A DNA stretch of 64,000 bases from Strigomonas culicis (taxonomy: Eukaryota > Euglenozoa > Kinetoplastea > Trypanosomatida > Trypanosomatidae). The translations under genes and the position numbers were made by a program. Numbering within the stretch: position 1 is the first letter of the stretch; every line of letters begins with the position of its first letter. Shown piece by piece: positions 19,382 to 28,378 of this stretch. The notes under the pieces are model-generated. The model was not told where the DNA came from. It ran no database searches and worked only from the letters and a program-made list of their open reading frames with translations. The stretch spans positions 32,712-96,711 of the forward strand of contig AUXH01000005.1 of assembly GCA_000482145.1 (NCBI GenBank), written 5' to 3'.

Positions 19382-20102
19382 AACGCGGCTATTTATTCTA
19401 AGATTCTATTTGCCTGCAGAATACAAATGTATAGAGAAACAAAAATAAGCTTCAATTGGTAGTAACCCAAGAAGAAAAGAAGTATGAGAAAGAAGGAAGG
19501 CGAATTGTAACAACAACAAAAAAACATCAAAAGGGATATCTGCACACATAAACAAAGAAAAAGGTTCGGAGTGACCTGAACAGCATGTCGTTACTACCAT
19601 TTTGTACGCACAAGTTGCGTAGAGCCATATGTGTATCAATATGTAATAGGGTGAAAACAGGAACGTGTAATTATTATAAAAATAAATATCAGTGAGTAAA
19701 CTTACACTGCTACGCGCGCTCCTGGCTGCCATCGCTAAGGTTCACTAAGCTTCAACAAGAGTATGAAGCGTAAAAAGAAAAAAAAGTATATATCCTACAA
19801 CCAATCTGAGAAAAAGAAAAAAAAGGTGCATTATCAACGTAAGGAACAGGTAACTATTTTTCCTATTATTAATTTGGTTTGTACTACTTGAAAAGAAGTG
19901 TCCTTCATACAAATAATGCTGTTTTTTGGTATGTTTGTTTTTTTAGTTTGTTTTATAGTTTTTGTTTGCTGTGTTTGTTTTTAAGAGAGGAATTAAGTTT
20001 TTAAGAAAGAAAGAAAACTAATTGAACGTTTTTCTTTTTTCCCTCCGACGACAAAGGTCCATAGGGGCGTGGGCAAAGATCCATCTAGATCGACCTAGCC
20101 GT
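19382..20102. other. intergenic, AT-rich
   Basis: This is about 720 bases of AT-rich sequence with many A/T homopolymers and a long T/G-rich stretch at 19920-19990. No coding frame or RNA gene is recognisable. Confidence 0.55.
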
Positions 20103-21077
20103 TTACTCGGGCGACCGCTGCAGGTTCGGGTGGGTCTCATTCGAGCGCAGCAGCAGGCCGTCATCCAAGGGCGTCTGGTGCCTGTTACTAATGAGCTTCA
20201 AGGCCTCGTCGCTGATCTGCTCCAGGCTGCCCTGGTTGAGGCTCACCTCCCCTCGCTCCGGCGCCTCGATCACCTCGAAGAGCAGAGCGGAGTTGTCGTA
20301 GGGCCCGTCGTTGAAGACCGCGACGCGCAAAATCTCGCGCGTGACGTCGTCGTACGCGACGCGCATCATGTTCATGTCCTCTAGTACCTTGAGGCACATG
20401 CCGTGGGCCGCCTCGTTCTTCTCGCCAGCGATGCGGAGGATGTTCGCTAGATCGTTGCACAGCGCCGTCGTGAAGGCGTCCTTGACGGCCGCCTGGATGA
20501 AGTCGTCGCACTCCTTCATGAGCGCCTTCACCTTCGTCTGCTCCGCCTTCTGCTCGTCGAGATAGTCCTGCTTGAAGGCAGACAGACCGCGCTTGAGCAC
20601 ATCCTTGATGTGGAAGCTCGTCAGCTCGTGGCTCTTGTACACGCGGTGCATGGCGCGGATGGGGTACATCGTCTCCTCGTAGAACTGCACAAGGTCCTTC
20701 ACGCTGTTCCACTGCGTCTCGGTGAACTTCTTGAAGGCGCCGGGCACCGGCTTCTTCTTGCTCGCGTCCTGGCCGAACGCCACCTCGACGGTGAGCTCGA
20801 CGTCACGGTAGTCCACCTTGTCCGTGTCCACCGTCGCGATGAGCTTCGCGTGGCGCGCGCGCGCGAGGTCCATGTGCGTGAAGGCGACCACGCACGGGTT
20901 CTCCGCCTTGTCCAGGATCGCCGCGGGCACCAGGTGCGCCTTTGCGACCTCCTCGCGCGTCGCGGGGACGCCGAGCTTGTTCAGCCGCGTCGCCAGCGGC
21001 ACGTTTGTCAGCACGGCAACGCTGGACACGGCGCGGGCCGCCACCGGGCGGAGCGTGGTCAGAGCAACACGGCGCAT
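20103..21077 (-). CDS. hypothetical mitochondrial protein
   Basis: This is a 324-residue protein starting MRRVALTTLRPVAARAVSSV, a classic mitochondrial presequence. The open frame extends upstream in spacer-like sequence; the ATG at 21075-21077 is the sensible start. The rest is mostly helical and charged, without low-complexity tracts, which suggests a folded and conserved protein. Stretches such as FTETQWNSVKDLVQFYEETMY and FKQDYLDEQKAEQTKVKALM look like helices. I see no enzyme motif. Subunits of the mitochondrial ATP synthase, respiratory chain or mitoribosome in kinetoplastids often look like this, but I cannot choose among them. Confidence 0.78.
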   Translation of the reverse strand: MRRVALTTLRPVAARAVSSVAVLTNVPLATRLNKLGVPATREEVAKAHLVPAAILDKAENPCVVAFTHMDLARARHAKLIATVDTDKVDYRDVELTVEVAFGQDASKKKPVPGAFKKFTETQWNSVKDLVQFYEETMYPIRAMHRVYKSHELTSFHIKDVLKRGLSAFKQDYLDEQKAEQTKVKALMKECDDFIQAAVKDAFTTALCNDLANILRIAGEKNEAAHGMCLKVLEDMNMMRVAYDDVTREILRVAVFNDGPYDNSALLFEVIEAPERGEVSLNQGSLEQISDEALKLISNRHQTPLDDGLLLRSNETHPNLQRSPE

Positions 21078-21629
21078 GAGCGGTGAAGGGGGGGGGTAGT
21101 TTTGTTGTTTTATAAGTTCCAAAAAGGGACGGAAAAAAAAAGGAAATGAAACCTGTGAGGGAAAAAGAATCCTAGAAAAACAAAGTATCTTTCTTTTCTT
21201 TACACTTGACTTCAAAACAGTGAGAAGGAGAACAAAAGAGAGAGAAATCCAACGTTATAGATAATATAAGGATAAGAAACACTATCCATATTCGGAAAAA
21301 GAGACTCTGAGCAGTGAACATGAGCGGTTCAGTAATTCATTCACTTACATCAAATTAAACGTATGCTGGAGTATTATTATCAAGGGGGGGGGGAGAGATA
21401 ATAACAAAAAAGAAAAGCAAACACATTGACCAACAATCGTGTTTTGTTTCCCATGTGCTCCTGCAGCAACCATCCCTCTTTCTGGTTCATACGTCTATTA
21501 TCTTAGAATAGAAAGCACTGTTACTTCGTACGGATTCGTTATTCTTTTTTATTGTTGTTCTTTGTGTGTGTGTGTGTATGTATGTGTTCGGTTATTTTTT
21601 TAATGGTTTTGTTTGTATTGTGTTGTTTC
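21078..21629. other. intergenic
   Basis: This spacer contains a G-run at about 21385-21393 and a TG run at about 21563-21577. No gene is visible. It separates the pyrimidine cluster from the mitochondrial gene to its left. Confidence 0.55.
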
Positions 21630-22577
21630 CTACGCCTGCTCCATCACCTTCACCTTCCCGCGGAACTCGTCGAGCGTCTTGTACCCCTTCTTCTCCATCA
21701 GCGAGGCCAGCTCTCCCGTGAGGCGCTCGAAGATGCCGGCGCCCTCGACCTGCAGCGCGGTGCCCACCTGCACCATGGAGGCGCCCGCGAGGACGTGCGC
21801 GAAGGCGTCCGCGCCGGAGTGGACGCCGCCGCAGCCGAAGACCAGTTTGCCGGGGCAGCGGCGGTAGAAGGCGTTCACGTTCGCGAGCGCGGTGGGCAGC
21901 ACGTAGGCGCCGCCCAGCCCGCCGAACCCGTTCTTCGGCTTGATGACGACGGACTCCGTCTCGACGTCAATGACGAGCGCGTTGCCGACGCTGTTGATAC
22001 ACGTGATGAAGTGGACGAGCGGGAAATCGTTCAGCACCGCCGCGGCGGCGTCGAAGTGCGCCATGTCGAAGTACGGCGGCATCTTCACACCGAACGGGCG
22101 CTGGTACACCGCCGACACGCGCGACAGGTACTTGCGCATGTCGTCGAAGTCATACGCGATCTGCGGCTTGCCGGGCACGTTGGGGCACGACAGGTTCAGC
22201 TCCAGCACGACGCCCGTCTTCTCCGCGATGGGGCGCAGCGCCTCGCACATCTGCTCGTTCTGCTCCACGGACAGACCCGACATGGAGAAGAAGAGCGGCT
22301 TCTTCGCGTACTCGTGCGTCTCCGCGGCGTACTGCAGGTAGTACTCGAAGCCGTTGTTCGGCAGCCCCATCGAGTTGATGGAGCCCAGCGGCAGCTCCTT
22401 GTAGCGCGGCTCGGGGTTGCCATCGCGGTGCTGCGGCGTGCAACTCTTCGTGACGAGCGACCCACTGGCGCTGTTCGTGAGCGTCTGTAGGTCCGCCGCC
22501 GTCGTGCACATGACGCCGGCCGCGTTCATGAAGGGGTTCGCATAGGTGTGGTTCAGAATGTTCACTTGTAGGCTCAT
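21630..22577 (-). CDS. DHODH: dihydroorotate dehydrogenase, family 1A
   Basis: This 315-residue flavoenzyme oxidises dihydroorotate to orotate, the fourth step of UMP synthesis. Its length and lack of a presequence or membrane helix fit the cytosolic, fumarate-coupled class 1A enzyme known from kinetoplastids, unlike the mitochondrial quinone-linked type. SLVTKSCTPQHRDGNPEPRY near the N-terminus, the active-site cysteine in LELNLSCPNVPGKPQ (about residue 130) and the FMN phosphate site VFGCGGVHSGADAFAHVLAG near the C-terminus are present. The open frame extends upstream, but the canonical start MSLQVNILNHTYANPFMNAAG is at 22575-22577. It is the last of the five consecutive pyrimidine genes in transcription order. 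Confidence 0.96.
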   Translation of the reverse strand: MSLQVNILNHTYANPFMNAAGVMCTTAADLQTLTNSASGSLVTKSCTPQHRDGNPEPRYKELPLGSINSMGLPNNGFEYYLQYAAETHEYAKKPLFFSMSGLSVEQNEQMCEALRPIAEKTGVVLELNLSCPNVPGKPQIAYDFDDMRKYLSRVSAVYQRPFGVKMPPYFDMAHFDAAAAVLNDFPLVHFITCINSVGNALVIDVETESVVIKPKNGFGGLGGAYVLPTALANVNAFYRRCPGKLVFGCGGVHSGADAFAHVLAGASMVQVGTALQVEGAGIFERLTGELASLMEKKGYKTLDEFRGKVKVMEQA

Positions 22578-23134
22578 CGCAACAGCAACAGTGGAAAAAC
22601 AAAAAGAAGAAACAAAAAGGGAAAATGTAGTCCGATGGGGGGCGAAAACCTTAAACCTTTCAGACATCGAGAAGAAGTAGGGTAGAGGTTGATGCTCATA
22701 TTGCTTCAAGTGGTGCGGTCACAGATGCATGTTTAATTATTCATATCACGTTTTCTGATGGTTGTCGTCGTCGCTGGCGTAATTCACAAGCATAGGAAAC
22801 TGATGAACAGGTTCGGATTTTCAGAAGGATTACGTTAGTGTATGTATGTGTTGTTGAACACAGAAGATACCGCTCGTTGGTTTCACGACAGATAGTTATG
22901 AATTCATATGTGTAAAAAGGAAAGCTTTTCCATCAACTTAGAAAAAAGTAACTATCCGTTTATAATTATACTTTTTACTGTTGTTGTTGTTGGTGTTGTA
23001 TGCGAAGCGTTTTTTACTGAGGTTTTGATAGATTTAAAAGAGAGAGAGAGAGAGAGAGCGAGAGGGAGAGCGACATTTCCGTGAGCCACCACGCTCACTC
23101 TCCGCAGCCCTCCATCATGCAGTCCCGCCGCCGC
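22578..23134. other. intergenic
   Basis: This spacer lies between ATCase and DHODH. It contains a TTG-type repeat near 22980-23000 and a perfect AG run at 23039-23058. No gene is visible. Confidence 0.55.
23039..23058. repeat. (AG)10 microsatellite
   Basis: This is a perfect AG dinucleotide run on the plus strand in the ATCase 3' flank, read as CT on the transcript. It could serve as a pyrimidine tract but lies far from the DHODH start. Confidence 0.8.
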
Positions 23135-24112
23135 CTACGCGAGCACGCTGTACAGGATGGCCATGCGCATGAAGAGCCCGTATTTCATCTGGCGGAAGTA
23201 CGCGGCCCTCGGGTCGCTGTCGATGTCCGTGCTCAGCTCATCGACGCGCGGCAGCGGGTGCATGACAATCATCTTCTCCTTCGCACTCTCGAGGCGCGCC
23301 TTGTTAATAAGGATGTCTTCCTTCGCCTTCTGAAAGGCGGCGACGGGGTCCGCGCCAGCCGCCGCGGCGGGGAAGCGCTCCTTCTGCAGTCGCGTCGCGT
23401 AGAGCACGTCGCAGTCCGCGACGATCGCGGGGCTCAGCGCGTGCACCTGCTCCAGGGCGATGTGCTTCTGGGTGAGGTCCGCGGCGACGGCATCGAGCAC
23501 CTCCTGCGGCATCTCGAGCCCCGCCGGCGCGACAAGGTACACCTTCGCGAGGCTGAAGTTGTGCGTGAGCAGCTTCAGCAGCGAGTGCACGGTGCGGCCC
23601 ATCTTGAGGTCGCCGATGAGGGCGATCGTGATGCCGTCCACGCGTCCGAGCTCGGCGGAGATGGTGAGGGTATCCAGCAGCGCCTGCGTGGGGTGCTCGC
23701 CGGAGCCGTTGCCGGCGTTCATGACGGGGTGCTGCGCGACCGACGTGGCCTGCGCGAGCGCCTCCACCTTAGGGTGGCGCAGCACGAGGACGTCGCTGTA
23801 GCTGTCCAGCGTGCGCACCGTGTCCTCGAGCGTCTCGCCCTTGTTGACGGAGGAGCCCTCCACCTTGAAGTTGACCACCTGCCCGCCCAGGCGCAGCATC
23901 GCCGCGCAGAAGCTCGAGAGCGTGCGCGACGAGTCCTCGTAGAAGAGCGGCGTCATCACGCGGCCGTCCAGGGCGTGGATCGTCTGGCCGCTCTCTATGT
24001 GCGCCTTCATCGCGCGCGCGAGCTCGATGAGGGCGTCGATGTCGGTGCGGTCAAACTGCGAGGCCGCGCAGACGCTCTTTCCCTTCAGCGAGGCCACAGG
24101 CGTAAAGGACAT
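23135..24112 (-). CDS. ATC: aspartate carbamoyltransferase
   Basis: This 325-residue enzyme joins carbamoyl phosphate and aspartate to N-carbamoylaspartate, the second pyrimidine step. The carbamoyl phosphate loop FYEDSSRTLSSF (residues 58-69), HPVMNAGNGSGEHPTQALLD (about 125-144), the 80s-type loop region VEGSSVNKGETLEDT, and the aspartate site HPLPRVDELSTDID (about 284) are all present. Kinetoplastid ATCase is a separate protein, not part of a CAD fusion, and this gene agrees. The start at the ATG at 24110-24112 (MSFTPVASLKGKSV) is chosen because the upstream extension is AT-rich. Its neighbours are OMPDC-OPRT on the right and DHODH on the left. Confidence 0.96.
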   Translation of the reverse strand: MSFTPVASLKGKSVCAASQFDRTDIDALIELARAMKAHIESGQTIHALDGRVMTPLFYEDSSRTLSSFCAAMLRLGGQVVNFKVEGSSVNKGETLEDTVRTLDSYSDVLVLRHPKVEALAQATSVAQHPVMNAGNGSGEHPTQALLDTLTISAELGRVDGITIALIGDLKMGRTVHSLLKLLTHNFSLAKVYLVAPAGLEMPQEVLDAVAADLTQKHIALEQVHALSPAIVADCDVLYATRLQKERFPAAAAGADPVAAFQKAKEDILINKARLESAKEKMIVMHPLPRVDELSTDIDSDPRAAYFRQMKYGLFMRMAILYSVLA

Positions 24113-24811
24113 CTCTGCAACAGTGGGTTTCTGAATATAGGTATTCCTTTTTAGTTGAATCGGCAGAAGGACAAGCGATAGATGGCGTGGGAACTGGAAC
24201 AGAGTGTACACCGTGAAAAAAAAAAAAAGATCGGTGAAATGAAGCGGAAAAGTGAAGAGAAGACTGAGACGATGCTATGGCTCAACAGCCCTTACACTGA
24301 AGTCAAAGCGCATATATACACATGCACAGAAGCATTGAAGGTGTACCTTCTTCATCGATTCCAGTTCTCTCCCTCTCTCATTTTTCTTTCTTCTGTTTTG
24401 TTTTTGTGTTTGTACGTGTATCGTGTTAAATGCATTTAGTCACGGTTGATAGAAAGGAAAGGAAAAACAAAGTAGTGTCAACTTCTCATTTCTTTTTTTT
24501 TTTCCATGAGTATATAGGCTAACGCAGCCGCTCTATAACCAACTATTATTCTATTAGGCATGTTTAAATGAAAAAAAAAAAATAACACCATCGAGTGTCA
24601 TAGAAGTATAAACTAGAAAAATGTATCCGCTGAATCCTGGACCCATAATAGTTCACTCTCTTTTTTGTTAGTGAGTGCATTATGAAGTATCCTTTATTTA
24701 TTGTTGTTGTTGTTGTTTTGTCATTTGTTCTTTTTTTTTCTCTTTTTATTGTCGATTATTTAGCTGGTCAAATTTAAACTTAACGTCTCCCATTCATTCA
24801 CGAGCACCGCT
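24113..24811. other. intergenic
   Basis: This is about 700 bases of AT-rich spacer with T- and A-runs and a TTG repeat at about 24700-24718. I see no gene. Confidence 0.55.
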
Positions 24812-26206
24812 TCACAGCTTGCTCTCCTTCTTGTCCGGGTTCCACTGGTCGAGGAACTTGTGCACCTCCACCTCCTGCTCCTGCGTGATGGCGTTCGCCT
24901 GGCGCCAGAGCGGCAGCAGCTGGTAGAGCCCGACGACGGCCTCAAAAGGGTAGCCGAGCTTTGAGAAGAAGGCCTTGGCGCCCATTTCGCGGTCGATGAG
25001 CACGACAATGGAGACCACCTCCAGCCCCGCCTCCTTCATCTTCTGCAGCGCCTCCACCTTCGTCTCGCCGGTCGACACGAGGTCGTCGATGATGACGACG
25101 CGCTCACCCTTCTTGTACTCGCCCTCGATCGAGGACTTCGTGCCGTACAGCTTCGTTTCCCGGCGCGGGTAGATGAGCGGCACGTTCATCTCGAGTGCGA
25201 TGGCGGACGCGATGGGCAGCGCCGCGTAGGGCAGGCCGACGATGCGGTCGAAGGAGTACTTGCGGAGCACCTGTGCGTACTCGCGCGCGACGAGCCGCAT
25301 GATGGTGGGGTACGTCACGAGCCGGCGGAGGTCGATGTAGATGGGTGACGTCTTGCCTGACTTGAGCGTGAAGGTGCCGAAGCGCACGCAGTTCGACGCG
25401 ACGAGCGCGGCCGCGAGGTCGTTCGACGGTCCGCTCACGCGGCGCAGGATGTTGATGTCCTCGCACAGCTTCTGCGCCGCCGCGCGAGGGTCCGCCGCCG
25501 CGGCGATGCTGCGCGAGACGTTGATGAGGAGCCCGCTGCCGTCCGCGCGCAGGCCAGCGGTGAGCGCCGCTTTGAGGCTGCCGCCCTGCGCGCCGATGCC
25601 CGGCACGAGGAACCACAGCGACGGCGCGCGCGCGCGGACGCGGGCGAGGGCGACGGGGTCCGTCGCCCCCACCACGAGGCCCACGTTCTGGTTGCCGTTC
25701 CACGTCGACTCGGCGCGGTCGGCGATCTCCTCGTAGAGGTAGCGGCCCCGCACCCGTAGGCACTGCAGGTCGTTGCTGCCCTTGTTGGACGTCTTGCACA
25801 GGATGAACACGCCGCGGTCGGCGTACTTGAGGAAGGAGGACAGCGAGTCCCCGCCCATGTACGGCGACGCCGTGATCGCGTGCGCGTTGAGGTGCTCGAA
25901 GGCGGAGGTCGCGTAGGCGTCCGCCGTCGCGGCAATGTCGCCGCGCTTCGCGTCGAGGATGACGGGGATCTCCTTCGGGATGTAGCGGATCACCTGCGAC
26001 AGCACCTCCCACCCCTTCTGGCCGAAGAGCTCGAAGAAGGCCGCGTTCGGCTTGTAGGCCGCCGCGTAGTCCTTCGTCTGGTCCACGAGCTTTTTGCACT
26101 CACTCAGCGCCTCCTCGGCCGTCTTGGCGCGCGGGTCCAGGCCCACGCACAGCAGCGTGTGCGCCGCGCGCTTGTTGAGAAGCTGGAAAAAGTTTTCACT
26201 AGACAT
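24812..26206 (-). CDS. UMPS: orotidine-5'-phosphate decarboxylase/orotate phosphoribosyltransferase, glycosomal
   Basis: This 464-residue bifunctional enzyme performs the last two steps to UMP, in the order decarboxylase first, transferase second, the reverse of animal UMP synthase. The OMPDC part (about 1-250) has VGLDPRAKTA and the catalytic ILDAKRGDIAATAD with Asp85, Lys87 and Asp90. The OPRT part (about 265-455) has GLPYAALPIASAIA and the PRPP loop RVVIIDDLVSTGET at about residue 374. The protein ends in SKL, a type 1 peroxisomal signal, so it should enter glycosomes, as known for trypanosomes and Leishmania. The ATG at 26204-26206 is the first in frame. Upstream on the transcript a C/T-rich stretch leads to an AG shortly before the ATG. 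Confidence 0.97.
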   Translation of the reverse strand: MSSENFFQLLNKRAAHTLLCVGLDPRAKTAEEALSECKKLVDQTKDYAAAYKPNAAFFELFGQKGWEVLSQVIRYIPKEIPVILDAKRGDIAATADAYATSAFEHLNAHAITASPYMGGDSLSSFLKYADRGVFILCKTSNKGSNDLQCLRVRGRYLYEEIADRAESTWNGNQNVGLVVGATDPVALARVRARAPSLWFLVPGIGAQGGSLKAALTAGLRADGSGLLINVSRSIAAAADPRAAAQKLCEDINILRRVSGPSNDLAAALVASNCVRFGTFTLKSGKTSPIYIDLRRLVTYPTIMRLVAREYAQVLRKYSFDRIVGLPYAALPIASAIALEMNVPLIYPRRETKLYGTKSSIEGEYKKGERVVIIDDLVSTGETKVEALQKMKEAGLEVVSIVVLIDREMGAKAFFSKLGYPFEAVVGLYQLLPLWRQANAITQEQEVEVHKFLDQWNPDKKESKL

Positions 26207-26481
26207 TTTAAATGGTCTTTGTTATGAACACAATTCTAGAGCATCAAAAGAGTGCGAGACACGAGAAGCAACGGAAACGGGAACATGGGATGAGTCGCAC
26301 AGGTCACCCAAGTACAAGGGGAAACAACACACATACACATACGCATGCACATGCAGAAGGAAAAAAGAAATGATCCTTTGTTTTAATAAAGTGGGTGTAT
26401 TAAGAATAAGTCGATAACATTTTCCGCTTCCTAGCTTTTTCACCTTCTTTTTAATGGTGACGCCGACGACAGCCACATGGA

Positions 26482-27660
26482 TCAGACCACCGCTTTGCCC
26501 TGAAGGGTCCAGCCTTGGTACGGCGACCACTTGCACTTGGAGTGCAGCTGCGCCTCCTCGACGATCCACGTCTGTGCGAGGTCGAAGCTCGGCCGGCGCA
26601 GGCCGTCCACGGGCAAGTTGAAAATGCGCACTGGGTTCGTGTGGAGGAGCCGCACTAGGTCCCCGTGCGCGAGCTGGCGCGCCACGAGGGCCGCCGGCCG
26701 CGGCGCCGTCGGGTGCGGCCACCGCCCAGCCACGACGGACAGCAGCAGCGGCACGATCACCTCGATGCTCGGCATGCCGCTCGGCGGGTTCTCCATGTTC
26801 GCCTTGTCGTGCAGTGTGTGTGGCGCGTGGTCGGTGCCGATGCAGTCGACGGTGCCGTCAAGGATGCCCTCCCACAGCGCCTCGTGGTGCCTGGGCGGCC
26901 GCACCGGTGGGTTCACCTTCACGCGCGCGCCGCAGCAGGTGTAGTCCTCCGTCGTGAGGAGCAGGTGGTGCGGCGCGACCTCGCAGGTGATCGCCAGCGT
27001 CGGGTCCTCGCGGCGCGTCGCGCGCACGAGGTCGAGCCCGCCCGCCGTCGACAGGTGCGCAATGTGGATGGGCGTGCGGTGCTGCCGCGCCATCGCGACC
27101 GCCTCCGCGATGGACGCCACCTCGGACTCCGCCGGCCGCCGCACGGAGTGCGAGGCCGGCCCGTCGTACGGCCGCTCGCTCGCCGCCTTGTCGTTCACCT
27201 CCGCCTGTTCGCAGTGCGCGACGAGGGGGATCTGCAGGCGGCCGCAGAGTGCGAAGGCCTTCTCTGTCACCGCGCGACTCGACTTCATGTTGCCGGTGGA
27301 GTTGTCCAGGTACAGCTTCAGCCCGCAGCAGTGCCGCTTCACATCTGCGAGCGTCGGGTCCGTCCACAGCGTCTCCAGCTCCGCCAGGTGCGCCAAGCTC
27401 GTCGCGCCGAAGAAGAAGGAGAGCATGCACTTGTCCGGGAAGCGCGAGGCGCGTGCGATCTTGTCCTTCAGCGCCTCGATCGTCTGCGTCGGCGGCTTCG
27501 TGTTAGGCATGTCGCAGGCGGCGCAGATGCCGCCGTGGTACGCCGCCTCGCACTCCGACTGCATGTCAGCCTTGTCCTCCAGCCCTGGCTCGCGGAAGTG
27601 GACGTGGCAGTCGACGAGGGGCGGAAACGTAATGATCGTGTCGTGAATTTCAAAGGTCAT
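26482..27660 (-). CDS. DHO: dihydroorotase
   Basis: This 392-residue zinc amidohydrolase closes N-carbamoylaspartate to dihydroorotate, the third pyrimidine step. The metal ligands are all visible: His19 and His21 in CHVHFREPG, the carbamylated lysine at about 115 in GLKLYLDN, His in LVAHCEQ, His in PIHIAHLST and the catalytic aspartate in CIGTDHAPH at about residue 271. The open frame begins two codons earlier with TTG; the ATG at 27658-27660 is the start. Length fits a free-standing type I DHOase, not a CAD domain. The gene lies between CPSII and OMPDC-OPRT. Of the pathway only OMPDC-OPRT carries a C-terminal glycosome signal. Confidence 0.95.
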   Translation of the reverse strand: MTFEIHDTIITFPPLVDCHVHFREPGLEDKADMQSECEAAYHGGICAACDMPNTKPPTQTIEALKDKIARASRFPDKCMLSFFFGATSLAHLAELETLWTDPTLADVKRHCCGLKLYLDNSTGNMKSSRAVTEKAFALCGRLQIPLVAHCEQAEVNDKAASERPYDGPASHSVRRPAESEVASIAEAVAMARQHRTPIHIAHLSTAGGLDLVRATRREDPTLAITCEVAPHHLLLTTEDYTCCGARVKVNPPVRPPRHHEALWEGILDGTVDCIGTDHAPHTLHDKANMENPPSGMPSIEVIVPLLLSVVAGRWPHPTAPRPAALVARQLAHGDLVRLLHTNPVRIFNLPVDGLRRPSFDLAQTWIVEEAQLHSKCKWSPYQGWTLQGKAVV

Positions 27661-28378
27661 TTTCAACAGAAGAAAACAAGAAACACCTAATGAAGTAAGT
27701 ATGAAAGAGAGAAAAAAAAAATGTTGTTTTTATAAGAAGTGAAGAAGACAAAAACTCTTGAGTGCAAAGGAAGACGTTATAAAGATGAGAGAAAGAAGGT
27801 GTCGTTTAGGATGCCCCCTCCCCCCTACAAAAAGCCTTGTGAAGCCAAACTACAGAAATTGGATGTGTAAAGCGTCCAAAAACAGGACCCTCGAATACAG
27901 ACTAGTGTTTTTTTTTTTCATGATTATTATAATTAATGATCATTCTTATGGTTGATGAATATTAAGGACTTTAATAAGTTTTTTTTTTAAACAAAAAAAA
28001 GTAAAGGCATGTCTCGGTATATTACTTCGGTGGTGTTTATTGTTATGATATCCGTATTATTACTATTTTCATGCATTATCGGATAATTATGATTGAAAAA
28101 AAAATGAGCCTGAAAGCTTCTATAGTGTTGATACTTTTCTATGAGAAATAGAGTAATTAACAAGAAAGGGAGAACAAAGGTATTTTTTTTAAAGAAAAAA
28201 AAATAACAAAAAAGAATTACTTTTTGGAGCCGAAGGGAATTGAGAGAGAAAACAAAATCACGAAAGCGTATATAAAAAAAAGGAGTGAAAAATAAAATCA
28301 GCATTGAATAGTCGCAAGGGAAACGAGCGACAAGGCGTTGCACGAGATGGCCGGCTCCACTCGAACAGCCCCTCTTAC
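27661..28378. other. intergenic, AT-rich
   Basis: This is about 720 bases with many A- and T-runs between CPSII and dihydroorotase. No coding frame or RNA gene is visible. Confidence 0.55.

Noticed and set aside
17239..19448. Long open frames on the plus strand opposite the RS/DEAD-like gene (up to 845 codons)
   Set aside because: They arise from GC-rich antisense sequence, have Arg/Ala/Gly-rich unnatural composition and overlap a minus-strand frame with recognisable domains.
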